Shown: positions 34,542-41,924, numbered from the stretch's first letter. The stretch: DNA of 44,044 nt from Collinsella sp. (GCA_019414445.1 DXMA01000019.1:1-44044), one strand, 5' to 3'. Notes: generated by a model not told the origin, from the sequence alone. Made by a program: numbers and translations.

Positions 34542-34577
34542 ATTCCAGTTGAGAGCGCTTGTATTCCAAACTGGAAT
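34542..34577. promoter_or_regulatory. Operator-like inverted repeat upstream of the amidohydrolase operon
   Basis: ATTCCAGTT (34542-34550) and AACTGGAAT (34569-34577) are perfect 9-bp arms. The right arm also forms a tighter palindrome ATTCCA-AAC-TGGAAT (34563-34577). Three half-sites in 36 bases, 60-100 bases before the start codon, suggest a regulator site. The LysR protein at 28447 is one candidate. Confidence 0.5.
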
Positions 34578-34598
34578 AGGATTTACCGTTCGCACGGA

Positions 34599-34629
34599 AT
34601 GTGACAAAGGGACTGTCCCTTTGTCACAT
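34599..34629 (-). repeat. 31-bp palindrome family A, copy 2, overlapping the ATPase stop codon
   Basis: Identical to the copy at 28219. Its last six bases, read on the minus strand as ATG-TGA, are the final Met codon and stop of the ATPase gene. In mRNA the hairpin therefore starts within the stop codon region. Confidence 0.85.
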
Positions 34630-35940
34630 CCGGACAATCTTGTTTCTCAACAAGAAGTCGACCGCTCCTACGATTCTGATGCCATCGATGTCTGTTGGAT
34701 GCTCACCATCCCTGACGATCAGGATCTTCTCGTACGAATCAGGGATTTTTCCCAGCGTGTCTAGTTTGAGCGGTCGCAGCTCGCGCTCTCTGGTCGCCTC
34801 GGCATCGATCCGTTCGGTAACCTGGATATATTTACGGTCCGATCCCTCGCCGATTGCGACAAAGTCGATTTCCCCCGCGCGCAGATGGCCGCAAAACACT
34901 TCGTATCCTTCAAAGACAAGCTGGTTGTAGATAACGTTCTCGAGCATCCTTCCGCTATCGCTGCCTCTATATCCGTCAAGATAGCTGCGGATTCCCGTAT
35001 CGGCTATGTAATATTTACCGCCTGTCTTGAGAAGCTCCCGCCCCTTGACGTCATACCTTTTTACCTTGGTAAACAGGTACGTCTCTTCCAGAGCGTCAAT
35101 ATACGCCGACACCGTCGATGCGTTGGTCTTACCGCCCGATGATTCGTTGAGCGTCCCTACGATTTTGTTGACCGAGGTTTGATTGGAGATGTTGTCTGCC
35201 AGATACGCACAGAGCCGCTCGAGAACGTCGCGCTTGGTGATAGCTCCGCGACCTCTACGCGTCGCGCGCAATAGGATATCGCGCGCGACAATCGTCTGAT
35301 AGAGGCTGCGGATGTAGTCGCGGCACGGTTCGCGTCTCGGCTCGTCATGAGCCAGAAACGGCATGCCGCCATAGGTTATGTACTGCTCGAGCACGGTGTT
35401 TGAATTAAGGCGATCGCCCGTCTTGGAAACGAGCTCGGCCCTCTCGCCAAGCCCTTCGGCGACGACCGCATCAATCGAGCGAAAATCAAGATACTCGCCA
35501 AACGTGAGCGGCTGCATCTTGACCTCGATATACCGGCCCGAGATAAGCGTTGCAAGCTCGCTCGATAGCAAAAAGGCATTGGAGCCCGTGACATAGATAT
35601 CGCACGGCAAATCAATTCGAAGCGAGTTAACCGCCTTTTCCCAGCCCTCGACATTCTGGAGCTCGTCAAAGAATAGATAGGGGCGATCGACACCGTCAAC
35701 GCGCTCCCGAACCATGCGATAAAACGTCAGGTAATCTGTAATCCCCGCATACTCTAGAGATTCCATCTTAAAGGTCAGCAAACGCTCGGCCGGCACCCCC
35801 TGTTGCGCCAGGTGCTCCCTCATCATGTCCAATAACGTGGATTTGCCGCAACGGCGTATACCCGTCACGATTTTGATGAGGTCGGTATCCTGAAAAGCAA
35901 TGAGTCGATCGAGATAGCGGCTTCGGCGAACGATGTTCAT
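34624..35940 (-). CDS. AAA-type ATPase with DUF4143-like C-terminal domain
   Basis: A 438-residue ATPase of the family often annotated ATP-binding protein/DUF4143, whose function is unknown. Walker A is GIRRCGKST (27-35), Walker B lies in RPYLFFDELQNVEGW, and sensor-like VTGSNAFLLSSE follows. The middle part is a winged-helix-like region (AYLADNISNQTSVNKIVGTL). The C-terminal domain has the nuclease-like VFCGHLRAGEIDFVAIG, in which E and D around a beta strand recall the restriction-endonuclease fold. AGGGAGA precedes the ATG. It stands alone, with two palindromes upstream and one at its stop codon. Confidence 0.88.
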   Translation of the reverse strand: MNIVRRSRYLDRLIAFQDTDLIKIVTGIRRCGKSTLLDMMREHLAQQGVPAERLLTFKMESLEYAGITDYLTFYRMVRERVDGVDRPYLFFDELQNVEGWEKAVNSLRIDLPCDIYVTGSNAFLLSSELATLISGRYIEVKMQPLTFGEYLDFRSIDAVVAEGLGERAELVSKTGDRLNSNTVLEQYITYGGMPFLAHDEPRREPCRDYIRSLYQTIVARDILLRATRRGRGAITKRDVLERLCAYLADNISNQTSVNKIVGTLNESSGGKTNASTVSAYIDALEETYLFTKVKRYDVKGRELLKTGGKYYIADTGIRSYLDGYRGSDSGRMLENVIYNQLVFEGYEVFCGHLRAGEIDFVAIGEGSDRKYIQVTERIDAEATRERELRPLKLDTLGKIPDSYEKILIVRDGEHPTDIDGIRIVGAVDFLLRNKIVRM

Positions 35941-35973
35941 AGAGTCTCCCTAGCGCCCATCCAGACATGAAAA

Positions 35974-36006
35974 CTTATAAACTTGCATTATTTGCAAGTT
36001 TATAAG
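35974..36006. repeat. 33-bp palindrome upstream of the ATPase, unit 1
   Basis: CTTATAAACTTGCA and TGCAAGTTTATAAG, perfect 14-bp arms around TTATT. It begins 34 bases before the ATPase start codon. A homologous unit follows after seven bases. Confidence 0.85.
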
Positions 36007-36013
36007 ATGCCAC

Positions 36014-36046
36014 CTTAGAAACTTGCAGATTTTGCAAGTTTCTAAG
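36014..36046. repeat. 33-bp palindrome upstream of the ATPase, unit 2
   Basis: CTTAGAAACTTGCA and TGCAAGTTTCTAAG, perfect 14-bp arms around GATTT. It differs from unit 1 at one stem position, and the complementary arm carries the matching change, so pairing is preserved. Confidence 0.85.
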
Positions 36047-36058
36047 AAATGGGCGTGG

Positions 36059-36089
36059 ATGTGACAAAGGGATCGTCCCCTTGTCACAT
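36059..36089 (-). repeat. 31-bp palindrome family A, copy 3, overlapping the MerR stop codon
   Basis: Arms ATGTGACAAGGGG and CCCTTTGTCACAT on the minus strand pair with a G-U where the plus strand would have an A-C mismatch. The final ATG-TGA is the last codon and stop of the MerR gene. Confidence 0.82.
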
Positions 36090-36953
36090 CTGGAGGGCGA
36101 CGGGGATTTGGATGCAGCAGAAGTCCTCTTGGTGGGACTCGTCGTAGCTCGTGGTATCGAGGTAGCAGAAGTCAAAGGCGTTGCCGATGGGTTGAAGCGC
36201 GTGCTTGTCCATGCAGGCCACGATGGCACGGATACCCTCGGGCTCATACGGCATGCCCCAGCGGCTCATGCACAGATACGTGCCCTCGGGCAGCACCTCG
36301 ACGCCAATCTCTGCCAGCTCGGCAGGATCGCTCGGCAGCATTTCCTCGGCACCGCGCGGCAGCACGGCAAAAGAGCCGGCGCCGGCGATGGGGTCATCGG
36401 AATGCAACGCCTCTCGACGCAGCATGGCACCCCAACCGCGCATGGGGCGTGTGCCCGTCAGTGCACGCATGCGCAGAATTGCCCGCATGAGCGTGGGGTG
36501 CAGCATCGCGCGACCGCGCTCGATATCGGCCGGGAACTCCTCAAAGACCACGTAGCGGGGCTCAAATTGCTTGAGCTCCGGCCTGCCCTCGCGCTCGCGC
36601 CAGTAAACCGCCTCGTCGTAAAAGCTCAGACGCTCCTGTACGCTCGCGCGTTCGGCTTTGAGCCCGGCAATCTGCTCGTCGAGCGCCTGCACCCGCAAGC
36701 GCAGGTGCTCGGTCATCTCGCCAATGTCGAACGTCGAGGTCAGACGGTCGATCTCGTCGAGCTCAAGCCCCAGGTCGCGCAACATGCAGATCAGACGCAT
36801 AAGCGGGATCTGCGTGGGCGAATAGAAACGGTAGCCCTTCTCGTTAACCACGGCGGGCTTAAACAGACCGATCTTGTCGTAGTAGATGAGCGTTTGACGC
36901 GAAACGTTAAACAGGCTCGCCATCTCGCTAATCGCATACATGCCCGTCTGCAT
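36084..36953 (-). CDS. MerR-family regulator with GyrI-like effector domain
   Basis: A 289-residue regulator. The N-terminal winged helix is YAISEMASLFNVSRQTLIYYDKIGLFKPA (about 6-34), followed by a dimerisation coiled coil (about 79-115) and a C-terminal domain of about 170 residues with the GyrI/BmrR-like pattern (EPRYVVFEEFPADIERG, EVLPEGTYLCMSRWGMPYE) for small-molecule sensing. No Cys cluster of metal-sensing MerR is seen. The start at 36953 follows GGGAGGA. As last gene of the decarboxylase locus it is the natural candidate regulator; two matching operator-like sites lie upstream of other genes of the locus. Confidence 0.87.
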   Translation of the reverse strand: MQTGMYAISEMASLFNVSRQTLIYYDKIGLFKPAVVNEKGYRFYSPTQIPLMRLICMLRDLGLELDEIDRLTSTFDIGEMTEHLRLRVQALDEQIAGLKAERASVQERLSFYDEAVYWREREGRPELKQFEPRYVVFEEFPADIERGRAMLHPTLMRAILRMRALTGTRPMRGWGAMLRREALHSDDPIAGAGSFAVLPRGAEEMLPSDPAELAEIGVEVLPEGTYLCMSRWGMPYEPEGIRAIVACMDKHALQPIGNAFDFCYLDTTSYDESHQEDFCCIQIPVALQM

Positions 36954-36971
36954 GGGTCCTCCCGACACACC

Positions 36972-37000
36972 AAAGCCCGCCGCCCACAGGGGCAGCGGGC
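36972..37000 (-). terminator. Weak terminator or attenuator between ubiX and merR
   Basis: On the minus strand GCCCGCTGCC and GGCGGCGGGC pair (one U-G) around a six-base loop, followed by TTTGG. The T-run is short, so it may only lower merR expression relative to the enzymes upstream. Confidence 0.5.
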
Positions 37001-37033
37001 TCAAACACTACTCGTATCCTACCCTAAAGACGC

Positions 37034-37612
37034 CTATGACCAGCGCTTATAGTTTGCGCATGACACGCCGACGGCCTCGAGCGCCTTGGCGGCGATGTGG
37101 TGCACCGCGTCATCGAGCGTGGCGGGGCCGTTGTAAAACGTGAGCATGGGCGGCATGAGCATGACGCCCGGTACGCGCGCAAGGCGCGCCATGTTGTCGA
37201 CATGAATGGCGCTGAAGGGCGTCTCACGCACCATGAGCACCAGGCGGCGCTGCTCTTTCATCTGAACATCGGCCGCGCGCAGCAACAGGTTTTCGCTGTA
37301 GCCGCTCGCGATGCCGGCGAGCGTCTTCATGGAGCAGGGCGCCACGATCATGCCGTCGACCGGATAGGTGCCGCTTGCGATGGCGGCGCCGATGTTCTTG
37401 TTGTCGTAGACCACATCGGCATGGCACGCAAACTCGTCGAGCGTCATGCCGAGCTCCTGCTCGATGGTAATCTCTCCCCCGCGCGTGACGACAAGCGCCG
37501 ACTCGGCACCGGCCTGGCGCAGGCATTTGAGGCACTCAAGGCCCAGCGCGGCACCGCTGGCGCCCGAAACGCCAACGACGATGCGACGGGGACGGACAGA
37601 AGACTCAGGCAT
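37034..37612 (-). CDS. UbiX/LpdB-type flavin prenyltransferase
   Basis: A 192-residue enzyme that joins a dimethylallyl group to reduced FMN, giving prenyl-FMN, the cofactor of UbiD decarboxylases. The FMN-binding start is VVGVSGASGAALG, the flavin/phosphate segment IVAPCSMKTLAGIASG, and the prenyl-phosphate part LVLMVRETPFSAIHVDNMARL with PPMLTFYN. Length is normal. It lies 33 bases after the UbiD-type gene, the usual pairing. In the family the prenyl donor is dimethylallyl monophosphate. AAGGAG appears 8 bases before the ATG. Confidence 0.93.
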   Translation of the reverse strand: MPESSVRPRRIVVGVSGASGAALGLECLKCLRQAGAESALVVTRGGEITIEQELGMTLDEFACHADVVYDNKNIGAAIASGTYPVDGMIVAPCSMKTLAGIASGYSENLLLRAADVQMKEQRRLVLMVRETPFSAIHVDNMARLARVPGVMLMPPMLTFYNGPATLDDAVHHIAAKALEAVGVSCANYKRWS

Positions 37613-37645
37613 GACAACTCCTTGACTACTTGGTAGGGCTACTTA

Positions 37646-39133
37646 CTAGAAAGCAATCTCCTTGGCCCACTTGTCCTTGTCGATCTCCATGAACTGCGAG
37701 CGGATGAAGTTCTTCTTGAGGTCGAACGGAACCGTGCAGTCGAAGATGGCCTTGCAGGCGATGCCGTGCTCGCGGATCGTGGGGTCGAACGCGGGGTCGT
37801 TGGACGGATCGAGCACGTGGCAGTGGCAACCGGGGATGGTGATGAGGTCCACGTCGGCCTGGAAGCGCGTGGTCATGGCCCACATCACGTCGCTCATATC
37901 GAAGATATCGACATCCTCGTCAACAAGGATGACGTGCTTGAGCTCGGAGAATGCCGAGAAGGCGAGCATGGCGGCGTTGCGCTGACGGCCCTCGTCATTT
38001 TTGCTCGACTTCTTGAACTGCATGATGGCAACGAACTTGCCGCCGCCGCAGGGGGCAGCGTGGACGTTGAGCAGGCGGCCCGGGATGGCGGTCTCGACCA
38101 TCTTGTAGATGGATGCCTCGGTGGGGATGCCGGCCATGGACACGTGCTCGTGCGAGGGACCGATGCAGCTCTCCATGATGGGATTGACGCGCGTGGTGAC
38201 GGCGGTGATCTTGATCACCGGGCAGACCTTGGCGCCACCGGTGTAGCCGGGGAACTCGGGCATGGCGTAGCCGTGGCCGTTGACGTCCTCGTTGATGGTC
38301 TCGTCGTGCATGAGGTAGCCCTCGAGCACATACTCGGCATTGGCGATGCACTTCTGCGGAACGGTGACGCAGTCGGCAAGCTCGACGGCGTGGCCGCGCA
38401 GGGCGCCGGCGATCTGCAGCTCGTTAAAGCCGAGCGGCGTGGTGGGCGCCTCGAAGCCACAGCACATGTACACGGCGGGGTCCAGGCCGATGGAGATGGA
38501 GATGGGCATGTCCTCGCCGCGCTGGCAGTACTCGTCAAAGAACGCGCCCAGGTGACGGCTACCCGGAGTGATCCACATGGCGAGCTTGTCCTTGTCGACG
38601 CAGGAGAAGCGGTGGATGGTCACGTCGGACTGGGAGCCGTCGGGGCTCGTGCCGTAGGCGAGGCCCATGGTGATGTAGGGGCCGCCGTCGACGGGCGTGT
38701 TGGTGGGAGCGGGGACGATCTTGCGCAGGTCAAAGCCCTCGTCGGTCGCCTTGTACACGACCTCCTGGCAGTCGACATGCTTGCCCTCGGCGATCTGCTC
38801 GGGCGCGATCAGGTTCTCGAAGCGCTTGCCGATTTCGAGGCCCAGGTGCTCCTCGTCCAGGTCGAGCAGGGCGGCAACGCGCTTGCGGCTGGCAAGCATG
38901 CCGATGCAGACCTTGGCATCGTCAAAGCCCTTGACGTTGTTGAAGACCATCGCCGGGCCCTCTTTGGTCGGGCGCATAACGGTGCCGCCGGCACCGACGT
39001 GACGATAGACACCCGAGACCTCGGCGTCCGGGTCGACCTGAGTGTCGGTCTCGAGCAGCTGGCCCGGCATCTCGCGCAAAAAGTCGAGCGCGGAGCGCAG
39101 GTCGTGGATCTGGGAAGCATCGGTAGTGGACAT
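37646..39133 (-). CDS. UbiD-family decarboxylase, LpdC/gallate-decarboxylase-like
   Basis: A 495-residue prenyl-FMN-dependent decarboxylase. It closely follows the Lactobacillus gallate/protocatechuate decarboxylase LpdC as I recall it: ETDTQVDPDAEVSGVYR, GAGGTVMRPTKEGPAM, FNNVKGF, APTNTPVDGGPYIT, MPEFPGYTGG, SMAGIPTEASI and LVDEDVDIFDMSDV. Likely cofactor-metal ligands are Asp170 (DVTIHR), His194 (GSRHLG) and Glu238 (FNELQ), with Arg175. The start at 39133 follows AAAGGAG. Gallate, protocatechuate or a related hydroxybenzoate is the probable substrate; the exact one is not decidable from sequence. Confidence 0.88.
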   Translation of the reverse strand: MSTTDASQIHDLRSALDFLREMPGQLLETDTQVDPDAEVSGVYRHVGAGGTVMRPTKEGPAMVFNNVKGFDDAKVCIGMLASRKRVAALLDLDEEHLGLEIGKRFENLIAPEQIAEGKHVDCQEVVYKATDEGFDLRKIVPAPTNTPVDGGPYITMGLAYGTSPDGSQSDVTIHRFSCVDKDKLAMWITPGSRHLGAFFDEYCQRGEDMPISISIGLDPAVYMCCGFEAPTTPLGFNELQIAGALRGHAVELADCVTVPQKCIANAEYVLEGYLMHDETINEDVNGHGYAMPEFPGYTGGAKVCPVIKITAVTTRVNPIMESCIGPSHEHVSMAGIPTEASIYKMVETAIPGRLLNVHAAPCGGGKFVAIMQFKKSSKNDEGRQRNAAMLAFSAFSELKHVILVDEDVDIFDMSDVMWAMTTRFQADVDLITIPGCHCHVLDPSNDPAFDPTIREHGIACKAIFDCTVPFDLKKNFIRSQFMEIDKDKWAKEIAF

Positions 39134-39155
39134 AGCATGCTCCTTTCGGGAGAGC

Positions 39156-39181
39156 GCCCGGCGGCGAGGATGCCGCCGGGC
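39156..39181. other. GC-rich hairpin between transporter and decarboxylase genes
   Basis: GCCCGGCGGC (39156-39165) and GCCGCCGGGC (39172-39181) form a perfect 10-bp stem with a six-base loop, 23 bases before the decarboxylase start codon. There is no T-run. It may protect the downstream mRNA from decay or reduce read-through. Confidence 0.5.
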
Positions 39182-39276
39182 TGGGTAACGTAGTGGGGCC
39201 GCGGCGCTCATAGATGGGACGCTCGGCCACTCGCAGTTCGAGCACTCGGCTGCTTACAGCCCAAGCGCTCGACCGC

Positions 39277-40734
39277 TTACATCAGGCCAAAGAGGTGGAA
39301 CCAGGCGGCCTCGACCAGCACGACGATAAAGACGACCACAGTGAGGGGAATGCCCATGCGCATAGCCTCTTTGGAGGTGTAGCCGCCGGCGTCCTTGCCT
39401 TCGCCGATAAGGATCGGCAGGTTATGGAACGGCAGGATGTAGTGGATGTTGATGGACGTGAAGACGATGAGCGCCACGGCGAGCGGGCTCACGCTGGAGC
39501 CGGCCGCGAAGCTGATGAACGCCGGCACGCACACGCCGAGCACGGCCATGACCGAGCCCATGAACATATGGATAACCATGGAGAGCGCGGCGACAAGCAG
39601 GGCGAACAGGAAGATGTTCTCGGGCACGGAGCTGGGGAGCACGACATCGGCGATCCAGGCGTTCATACCGGTGGCACCGCCCACGGAACCCACGGCCATG
39701 GCGGCCGTCAGGAACATGAGGGACTTGATGTCGACGGCGTTCCAGCTGGCGGGGGTGAGGACCTCGCCGATGATGGGCATGGCGAGGCAGACGCCGATGG
39801 CCAGGGTGACCCAGCCGATGTAATCGCCCGAGACGGTGAGCCACAGCGCGATGGCGATGACAAGCCACACGATGGTGCGAATCTCCTTGACGGAGAGCTT
39901 GCCGAGCGCGGCCTGCTTGGCCACGATCTGCTCGCGATCGTAGACGAGCTCCTTGCTGGGCTTAAAGAGGAAGAGGCCCAGGAACAGGGTGCACAGCAGC
40001 GCGACCAGCATAGGCACGCTCATGTACAGGAACCAGTCGACAAAGGACGGGCTCATGCCGCCGGCCTCGGCGCTGTACTGCGCAACGAGCGGGTTGAGCG
40101 TGGAGTCGCCTGTCAGGAAGAACATGGAGCCGGGGGCAGCAGCGGCAAACACAAGGAAGCCGAGCTTGCCGCGGTCGTCGTCACCGTAGCCGGCGGACTC
40201 GGCGATGACCGAGACAACGGCGAGGATGAGGAAGGCACGGGGGAACGGATGCGGAATGAGTAGCGACAGCACAAAGGTGAGCGCGAAAATCGAGATGATG
40301 AGCGACTTGGCATCGCGCACGAACTTGAGCATGAACGCATAGGCGATACGCTCGCCCAGGCCCGACTCCTTGACCGCGCTGGCGATGAGGTAGGCGCCGA
40401 TGACGAGCCACATGGTGGCTTTGGTCCACGAGCTAAACGTGGAGGCGACCGTCGCCGAGATGCTCGCGGCGCCCGTGTCGTCCACGCACACCTTGAACAG
40501 AACAAGCAGCGCGCAGTAGAGCAGGCCCACAAAGCCCGGCTGTGCCACGCCACATGCCCAGAACACCACCGTGGCGAGCGTCAGCGCCAGACAGGTCTGA
40601 CCGCCGACCGTGAGCTCGACCGTCGAGCTCAGCTCCGCCAAAGGAAGAAACTTCACCAGCAAAAAGACAACGATACCCAGCACAAAGCCAATTTCGCGCT
40701 TGGTGATCTTAAACGCCTTCTTTTCCGCTTCCAT
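39277..40734 (-). CDS. SLC13/DASS-type anion transporter
   Basis: A 485-residue membrane protein with about twelve helices. Features of the divalent anion:sodium symporter family are TKATMWLVIGAYLIASAVKESGLG, PHPFPRAFLILAVVS, GDSTLNPLVAQYS, ATGMNAWIADVVLP and SINIHYILPFHNLPILIG. The family carries dicarboxylates and related anions. Because it precedes a hydroxybenzoate-type decarboxylase, an aromatic carboxylate is a reasonable guess for the substrate, or exchange with the decarboxylation product. The start at 40734 follows AAAGGTGGGGAG. Confidence 0.85.
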   Translation of the reverse strand: MEAEKKAFKITKREIGFVLGIVVFLLVKFLPLAELSSTVELTVGGQTCLALTLATVVFWACGVAQPGFVGLLYCALLVLFKVCVDDTGAASISATVASTFSSWTKATMWLVIGAYLIASAVKESGLGERIAYAFMLKFVRDAKSLIISIFALTFVLSLLIPHPFPRAFLILAVVSVIAESAGYGDDDRGKLGFLVFAAAAPGSMFFLTGDSTLNPLVAQYSAEAGGMSPSFVDWFLYMSVPMLVALLCTLFLGLFLFKPSKELVYDREQIVAKQAALGKLSVKEIRTIVWLVIAIALWLTVSGDYIGWVTLAIGVCLAMPIIGEVLTPASWNAVDIKSLMFLTAAMAVGSVGGATGMNAWIADVVLPSSVPENIFLFALLVAALSMVIHMFMGSVMAVLGVCVPAFISFAAGSSVSPLAVALIVFTSINIHYILPFHNLPILIGEGKDAGGYTSKEAMRMGIPLTVVVFIVVLVEAAWFHLFGLM

Positions 40735-40823
40735 CTCCCCACCTTTCTTGTTGGGGGCGCTCCGGATTCGCAGCCACGTTGCCACTTAAAAAGGGGCGCC
40801 CGTTATCGGACACCCCTTACGTT

Positions 40824-40852
40824 GCGCTGTGTTGTGGCAATACAGTCAAGCG
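40824..40852 (-). promoter_or_regulatory. Operator-like site 2 upstream of the transporter gene
   Basis: A 29-base segment identical at 21 positions to the site at 41964. On the minus strand it holds a good -35 (TTGACT, 40844-40849) followed by CTGTATTG and a half-matching ACAG arm. The -10 at the 19-base spacing (CAACGT) is poor. It lies 90 bases before the transporter start codon. Confidence 0.5.
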
Positions 40853-40883
40853 GGATTTTTGGATGAGAAGCGATCCTCTGGAC

Positions 40884-40950
40884 AAAAAGCGTCACAACAT
40901 TCGACGCTTTTCCTCGTTTTCGAGATTTTCATCAAATGTTGTGACGGTTT
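40884..40950 (-). repeat. Imperfect-palindrome repeat family B, copy 3
   Basis: CGTCACAACATTCGA (40890-40904) pairs with TCAAATGTTGTGACG (40932-40946). The single difference is a C-A mismatch on the plus strand but a U-G pair on the minus strand, which is the transcribed strand here. The alternative stem AAAAGCGTC/GACGCTTTT is perfect. It directly follows the family-A palindrome at the Nudix gene's stop codon. Confidence 0.8.
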
Positions 40951-40952
40951 GG

Positions 40953-40982
40953 ATGTGGCAAAGGGACTGTCTTTTTTCACAT
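40953..40982 (-). repeat. Palindrome family A, copy 4 (degenerate), overlapping the Nudix-fusion stop codon
   Basis: ATGTGGCAAAGGGAC on one side and GTCTTTTTTCACAT on the other; one arm has lost a base and drifted. The terminal ATG-TGA on the minus strand is again the last Met codon and stop of the gene. Confidence 0.75.
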
Positions 40983-41924
40983 AGCGAGGGCTGCGCGGAT
41001 GGAGGGGACCTCCAGAGCCTCGCGGAGCCAGGGGGCCAGCTGCTCGGGGTGACCCTGCAGGTAGCCTTTAAGCTCGGACGGGGCCACGCGGCGCACTTCC
41101 GAGATCTCCTCTTGGTTGATATGCAGCTCACCCGGCTCAACATGGGCAAGGTAGACCTCGCACCACTCGCACTCGCAGCGGTCGTCGCCGTGGTCCTCGC
41201 GATACACCACGTGACCGAGGTGCTTGAGCTGGTCGGGCTCGCGCGTAATGCCGAGCTCTTCGTTGATGCGGCGCGCCGTGGCGGCGGCGACGTCCTCGCC
41301 CGGCAGCGGATGCCCCGCGCAAGCATCCGCCAGCACGCCGCCCCACAGTCGTTTGAGCGGACTGCGGCGGCAGAGCAGCAGGCGCGCGCCCTCGCCCTGG
41401 CCCTCGACCAAAAGCGTCAGAAATGCCTGATGCAGGATGCCCTCGCCGGTATGGGCCTCGATGCGGTCAACGGATCCGAGCGTCTCGCCGGTCGCGGCAT
41501 CGACCGCCACGACCTCGGCACCTGCGCCGCCCTCATCCCAGCCGGCGCGCAGGATGCGCGTGGCGACCTCCTCGAGCGCGGCGATGAGTTCCTTGGTGGT
41601 GTCGAGCACGCGCTGCAGGTCGTCCTTGCTCGCCCGCTCGACATGAAAACCTGTGCTCGCCGTAACGGGCACGCCAAAGCGTGTGGCCAGCGCCGCCGCG
41701 ATATCGTGCGCCGGGATTTCGTCTCGATGGCACGGAACGGCCAGGATGCTCACCGTCGCCGTACGGCCGGGCTCGGGGCGCGGAATGGCCTGCGCCGTGG
41801 CGCCCAGGTGCGCGTACTCCGGCGAGCAAGCGTACACCGCCATGCCCCGCGGCGTCACCGTCAGCTGGGCCTCGAGCGCAAACTTGCCCTCGCCCACCGC
41901 AACCTTTGTCGTGTGCATACCCAT
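40977..41924 (-). CDS. Fusion of LpdD-like prenyl-flavin chaperone domain and isomerase-like Nudix domain
   Basis: A 315-residue, two-domain protein. Residues about 1-120 resemble LpdD, the third subunit of gallate decarboxylase systems (AHLGATAQAIPRP, VPCHRDEIPAHDIAAALA, STGFHVERASKDDL). Residues about 138-305 resemble type 1 isopentenyl-diphosphate isomerase: H158 and H165 (AHTGEGILHQAF), GHPLPGE (H205), E251 and E253 (ECEWCEVY) and W299 match its metal and substrate residues. The catalytic Cys position is Ala203, with a Cys one residue earlier, while the Nudix end reads RRINEELGI. Hydrolysis of dimethylallyl diphosphate to the monophosphate used by UbiX is a hypothesis. The start at 41924 follows AGGAG. 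Confidence 0.75.
   Translation of the reverse strand: MGMHTTKVAVGEGKFALEAQLTVTPRGMAVYACSPEYAHLGATAQAIPRPEPGRTATVSILAVPCHRDEIPAHDIAAALATRFGVPVTASTGFHVERASKDDLQRVLDTTKELIAALEEVATRILRAGWDEGGAGAEVVAVDAATGETLGSVDRIEAHTGEGILHQAFLTLLVEGQGEGARLLLCRRSPLKRLWGGVLADACAGHPLPGEDVAAATARRINEELGITREPDQLKHLGHVVYREDHGDDRCECEWCEVYLAHVEPGELHINQEEISEVRRVAPSELKGYLQGHPEQLAPWLREALEVPSIRAALAM

Noticed and set aside
35974..36046. CRISPR array
   Set aside because: Only two palindromic units separated by seven bases; no spacers and no cas genes.
40977..41924. Plain isopentenyl-diphosphate isomerase
   Set aside because: The catalytic Cys position is Ala and a large extra N-terminal domain is present, so ordinary isomerase function is not supported, although the fold is.
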